Shown: positions 5,638 through 7,521 of the stretch, one piece after another
How positions within the stretch are numbered: position 1 is the first letter of the stretch
Layout of the letters: each line of letters begins with the position of its first letter
From: an uncultured Chloroflexaceae bacterium
Lineage (GTDB): Bacteria; Chloroflexota; Chloroflexia; Chloroflexales; Chloroflexaceae
NCBI GenBank assembly: GCA_937141995.1
Contig: CAKZQX010000299.1
Span: 1-7,521 of the forward strand
Reading direction: 5' to 3'
Length of the DNA: 7,521 nt
Program-made: the position numbers and the translations under genes
Notes under the pieces: generated by a model
Databases searched by the model: none
The model's input: only the letters and a program-made list of their open reading frames with translations
What the model was told of the DNA's origin: nothing

Positions 5638-5838
5638 ACACGCATTACGCGGTTACGAACCCGGAAGGTATTTAAGCCTCCGGCAGGGCGGAAGAATTCC
5701 GATCTTTTTCACAAAAACATGTTCACTTTGTGAACATGTTTTTGTGAAAAAGAATAAAAAGTACCATGCTGCCGCAGGCGAAATCCGCCGTTATCGAGAA
5801 CACATGGCCCGTTTGAATGCGCACCGCGTAAGTCGTGT
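5638..5838. mobile_element. Inverted-repeat element copy B (MITE-like, 201 bp) with target duplication
   Basis: The termini are ACACGCATTACGCGGT (5638-5653) and ACCGCGTAAGTCGTGT (5823-5838), complementary at 14 of 16 positions, including a perfect inner TTACGCGGT/ACCGCGTAA. They are flanked by the direct repeat AACTT (5633-5637 and 5839-5843), extending to TAACTTA if the terminal bases are counted, consistent with a 5-7 bp target-site duplication. The inside follows the same order as element A1: CCTCCGGCAGGGCGGAAGAA (5677-5696), a central perfect hairpin (5703-5753), then ACCATGCTGCCGC and a right part ending TTGAATGCGCACCGCGTAA. It is 4 bp longer than A1 and has no coding content. It fills the gap between the membrane-protein gene (stop at 5875) and the RAM-domain gene (start 5598). 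Confidence 0.8.
5703..5753. other. Central 24-bp perfect hairpin of element B
   Basis: Arms 5703-5726 and 5730-5753 are perfectly complementary around the loop TTT (5727-5729). The stem is AT-rich, containing TTTTTCACAAAAACATGTTC. It is placed like the A1 hairpin, but most of the inner arm sequence differs while pairing is kept. Confidence 0.9.
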
Positions 5839-5874
5839 AACTTAATACTCTCTTCAGTATAACACGCCCACCCA

Positions 5875-7521
5875 TCAGAATGGCTCCGGTGGGCGGATGC
5901 GCCAGATTAGCGGCCCCAACCAGATCATCGCCGTGTTCCAGAGCACCACGCCGCCCATCGCCAGCACTACCAACCGCCCTGCGCGCCCGCAGCGCCACAG
6001 CAGTTGTGCCGCCACGGCTGCTCCCACCGCCACCGCCCATGCTGAGAACATCAGCCAGCGTGTGCTCTGCGTCGAGAGCGTGATAAACGGCAGCAGGGCA
6101 AACAACGCGCTGACCAGGAAGCTGCCCGCCATCAGCGCCACCAGCAGCAGCGCCGGCCGTCCCCAGCGCGCCAGCAGCAGCATCCCCAGCGGCGCCAGCA
6201 GCAGCGGAAAAAAGCCAAAGTGCGTAATCAGCCCACGGTACCAGAGCACCCGCCAGAGATACCCCCGCTCAACCGGCACCCGCTCCGCCAGGCCGGTCAG
6301 CCCGCCGGTTGCAACCTCCTGCGCCTGACGTAGAAATAGCGGCAGGTAGGCGCTGTAGAAAACCAGTAGTGCAGCCAACCCGGCCCCCACCGCCGCCAGG
6401 AGCAGCGGCCAGTGCATACGCCATGCCCAGCCTGCACCTCGCCTCATCCCTATCCAGAGGATAATTAGCAGTAGCCCCAGCAGTAGTCCAATGTTGATAA
6501 AGAACCCGAAATGCCCCAGGAAAACCCCGGCCATCAGTATGCCGAGAATGAGGGTCTGTCGCCACATGTCGGTTGGTCTCGGTTCACTGGTTAAAATAAA
6601 GTTCAAGCCAACCGGCACCATGGCGGTAATGAGCAGCAGCGCGGAGAACTGCGCATAAATATGGGTGCTGAATGACCACCAGTTGGTCATAAACCCGGCG
6701 GCGGTAAAGACATACAGCGCCGCCGCCAGCAACCCGGTTCGGCTATAAAAATCTTGCGATGGTGTAATCGTAGCACCGGTTTGCGCCCGTGCATGCCACT
6801 CCTGAATGGCTTTTCCGGTCCAGGCAACCATGGCAAAGACCAGCGCCGCCCCCAGGCTATCGGCCAGGGTTGCGCTCAGTTGCAGCATGTCCGGTGTGGC
6901 CATGCCCGGCAGGATCAGCGGTGCCAGCGTCAGGTAGGGGCCGGGCGGATAGGGAAAGTCGATCCCGCGATTGCGCGACAGGAGGTACACCGTTCCCAGC
7001 ATGGTTTCGTAAAAGCGGTTGGTGTGAAAGCCAATATCGCCATGCATCGACCGGGGGTAGAGCCGTCCGCCGTAGCGCAGCCCGAAGGCGACGACGATGA
7101 TCAGCAGCAGCCAGCCCAGTGTCCGCGCATCAAGCGGCACCGCAAAACGTGCGGCCAGCGCCGGCAGGATCACCCGCAGCGCCAGCACCAGCAGATAACA
7201 GAGCGCCGGCGTCACCAGCGCAGGTTGGGCTCCAAATCCCCAGCGCGGCAGATCCAGCAGGGCCGCCGATACGATCAGGGTTATTCCCCCGGCGAAGAAC
7301 CATGTGGCCCACCAGCGTGCGCGTGGCAGCGGTCCCAGTGCCCGCAGCAGCGTCACCCAGAAGAAGAGTGCCGCCGGCAGCCAGGCTCCCAGCGCGCTCC
7401 AGTCCGGCGCGGCCAGTCCCGCTCCCGGTGCTGCCGTCACTGTGATGCGGTCCAGTGGTGTTCCCAGCCGGCGCGGATCGCCCGGTGGCGTGTAGGTTTC
7501 AGTACGTAGCGTCAGGTGCAG
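5875..7521 (-). CDS. Multi-pass membrane protein, GT-C glycosyltransferase-like (5' partial)
   Basis: This integral membrane protein of unknown exact function is cut by the right edge; 548 residues are visible. The GTG at 7440 is a possible start, but the frame stays open to the edge and reads sensibly (LHLTLRTETYTPPGDPRRLGTPLDRITV), resembling an extracytoplasmic beta-rich segment before the membrane part. I therefore take the GTG as internal. About 14 hydrophobic segments follow, for example LGAWLPAALFFWVTLLRALG, LLLIIVVAFGL, FFINIGLLLGLLLIILWI and WLMFSAWAVAVGAAVAAQLLW. A loop after the fourth segment has RSMHGDIGFHTNRF (130-143 counted from the GTG) and FPYPPGPYLTLAPL (162-175). An acidic residue with nearby His in an early outer loop plus a YPP motif is common in GT-C glycosyltransferases that use polyprenyl-phosphate sugars. 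This is a fold-level guess only. The protein ends RIRPPEPF before TGA. No promoter is visible within the window. Confidence 0.75.
   Translation of the reverse strand: MHLTLRTETYTPPGDPRRLGTPLDRITVTAAPGAGLAAPDWSALGAWLPAALFFWVTLLRALGPLPRARWWATWFFAGGITLIVSAALLDLPRWGFGAQPALVTPALCYLLVLALRVILPALAARFAVPLDARTLGWLLLIIVVAFGLRYGGRLYPRSMHGDIGFHTNRFYETMLGTVYLLSRNRGIDFPYPPGPYLTLAPLILPGMATPDMLQLSATLADSLGAALVFAMVAWTGKAIQEWHARAQTGATITPSQDFYSRTGLLAAALYVFTAAGFMTNWWSFSTHIYAQFSALLLITAMVPVGLNFILTSEPRPTDMWRQTLILGILMAGVFLGHFGFFINIGLLLGLLLIILWIGMRRGAGWAWRMHWPLLLAAVGAGLAALLVFYSAYLPLFLRQAQEVATGGLTGLAERVPVERGYLWRVLWYRGLITHFGFFPLLLAPLGMLLLARWGRPALLLVALMAGSFLVSALFALLPFITLSTQSTRWLMFSAWAVAVGAAVAAQLLWRCGRAGRLVVLAMGGVVLWNTAMIWLGPLIWRIRPPEPF

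Noticed and set aside
6754..7509. Plus-strand 251-codon open frame
   Set aside because: It lies wholly antisense to the membrane-protein gene. Its Arg/Gln/Pro-rich product is what GC-rich antisense frames give.

Overview
The window looks like chromosomal DNA of a GC-rich bacterium, roughly 60% GC by eye. My best guess is Chloroflexota, near Chloroflexus/Roseiflexus. This rests on the style of the proteins (IlvE, PlsX with a hydrophobic insert, a TrmN-like THUMP methyltransferase, a stand-alone Lrp/AsnC RAM domain and a large multi-pass membrane protein) and on repeat-rich intergenic DNA. No taxonomic marker such as rRNA is present, so the assignment is tentative.

Layout, left to right. (1) The C-terminal part of a class I SAM methyltransferase with a THUMP-like C-terminal domain, plus strand, cut by the window edge. 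(2) ilvE, branched-chain aminotransferase, plus strand, with a heptamer tandem repeat in its leader. (3) A 376-bp gene-free gap between convergent ilvE and ssb, filled by two tandem copies of a short inverted-repeat element. (4) ssb and, upstream of it, plsX, both on the minus strand. ssb has its own promoter, whose -35 overlaps the plsX stop codon. (5) A divergent promoter region, then a THUMP-domain tRNA guanine-N2 methyltransferase (TrmN/Trm14-like), plus strand, probably leaderless. (6) A stand-alone Lrp/AsnC ligand-binding (RAM) protein, minus strand. (7) A 276-bp gap holding a third copy of the same element with a target-site duplication. (8) A multi-pass membrane protein resembling GT-C glycosyltransferases, minus strand, running off the right edge.

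The genes are housekeeping functions: amino-acid synthesis, DNA maintenance, phospholipid synthesis and tRNA modification. They do not form one pathway. The plsX-ssb pair and possibly the methyltransferase-ilvE pair could be co-transcribed; the rest are convergent or divergent single units.

The most unusual content is the repeat family. Two full-length copies (197 and 201 bp) and one shortened copy (111 bp) share 16-bp terminal inverted repeats close to ACAGGAGTTACGCGGT. The two full copies contain a central 23-24 bp hairpin whose arms differ in sequence but keep pairing, with seven two-sided compensatory differences. This suggests a non-autonomous mobile element (MITE-like) in which the hairpin itself matters, as RNA or as a DNA cruciform.
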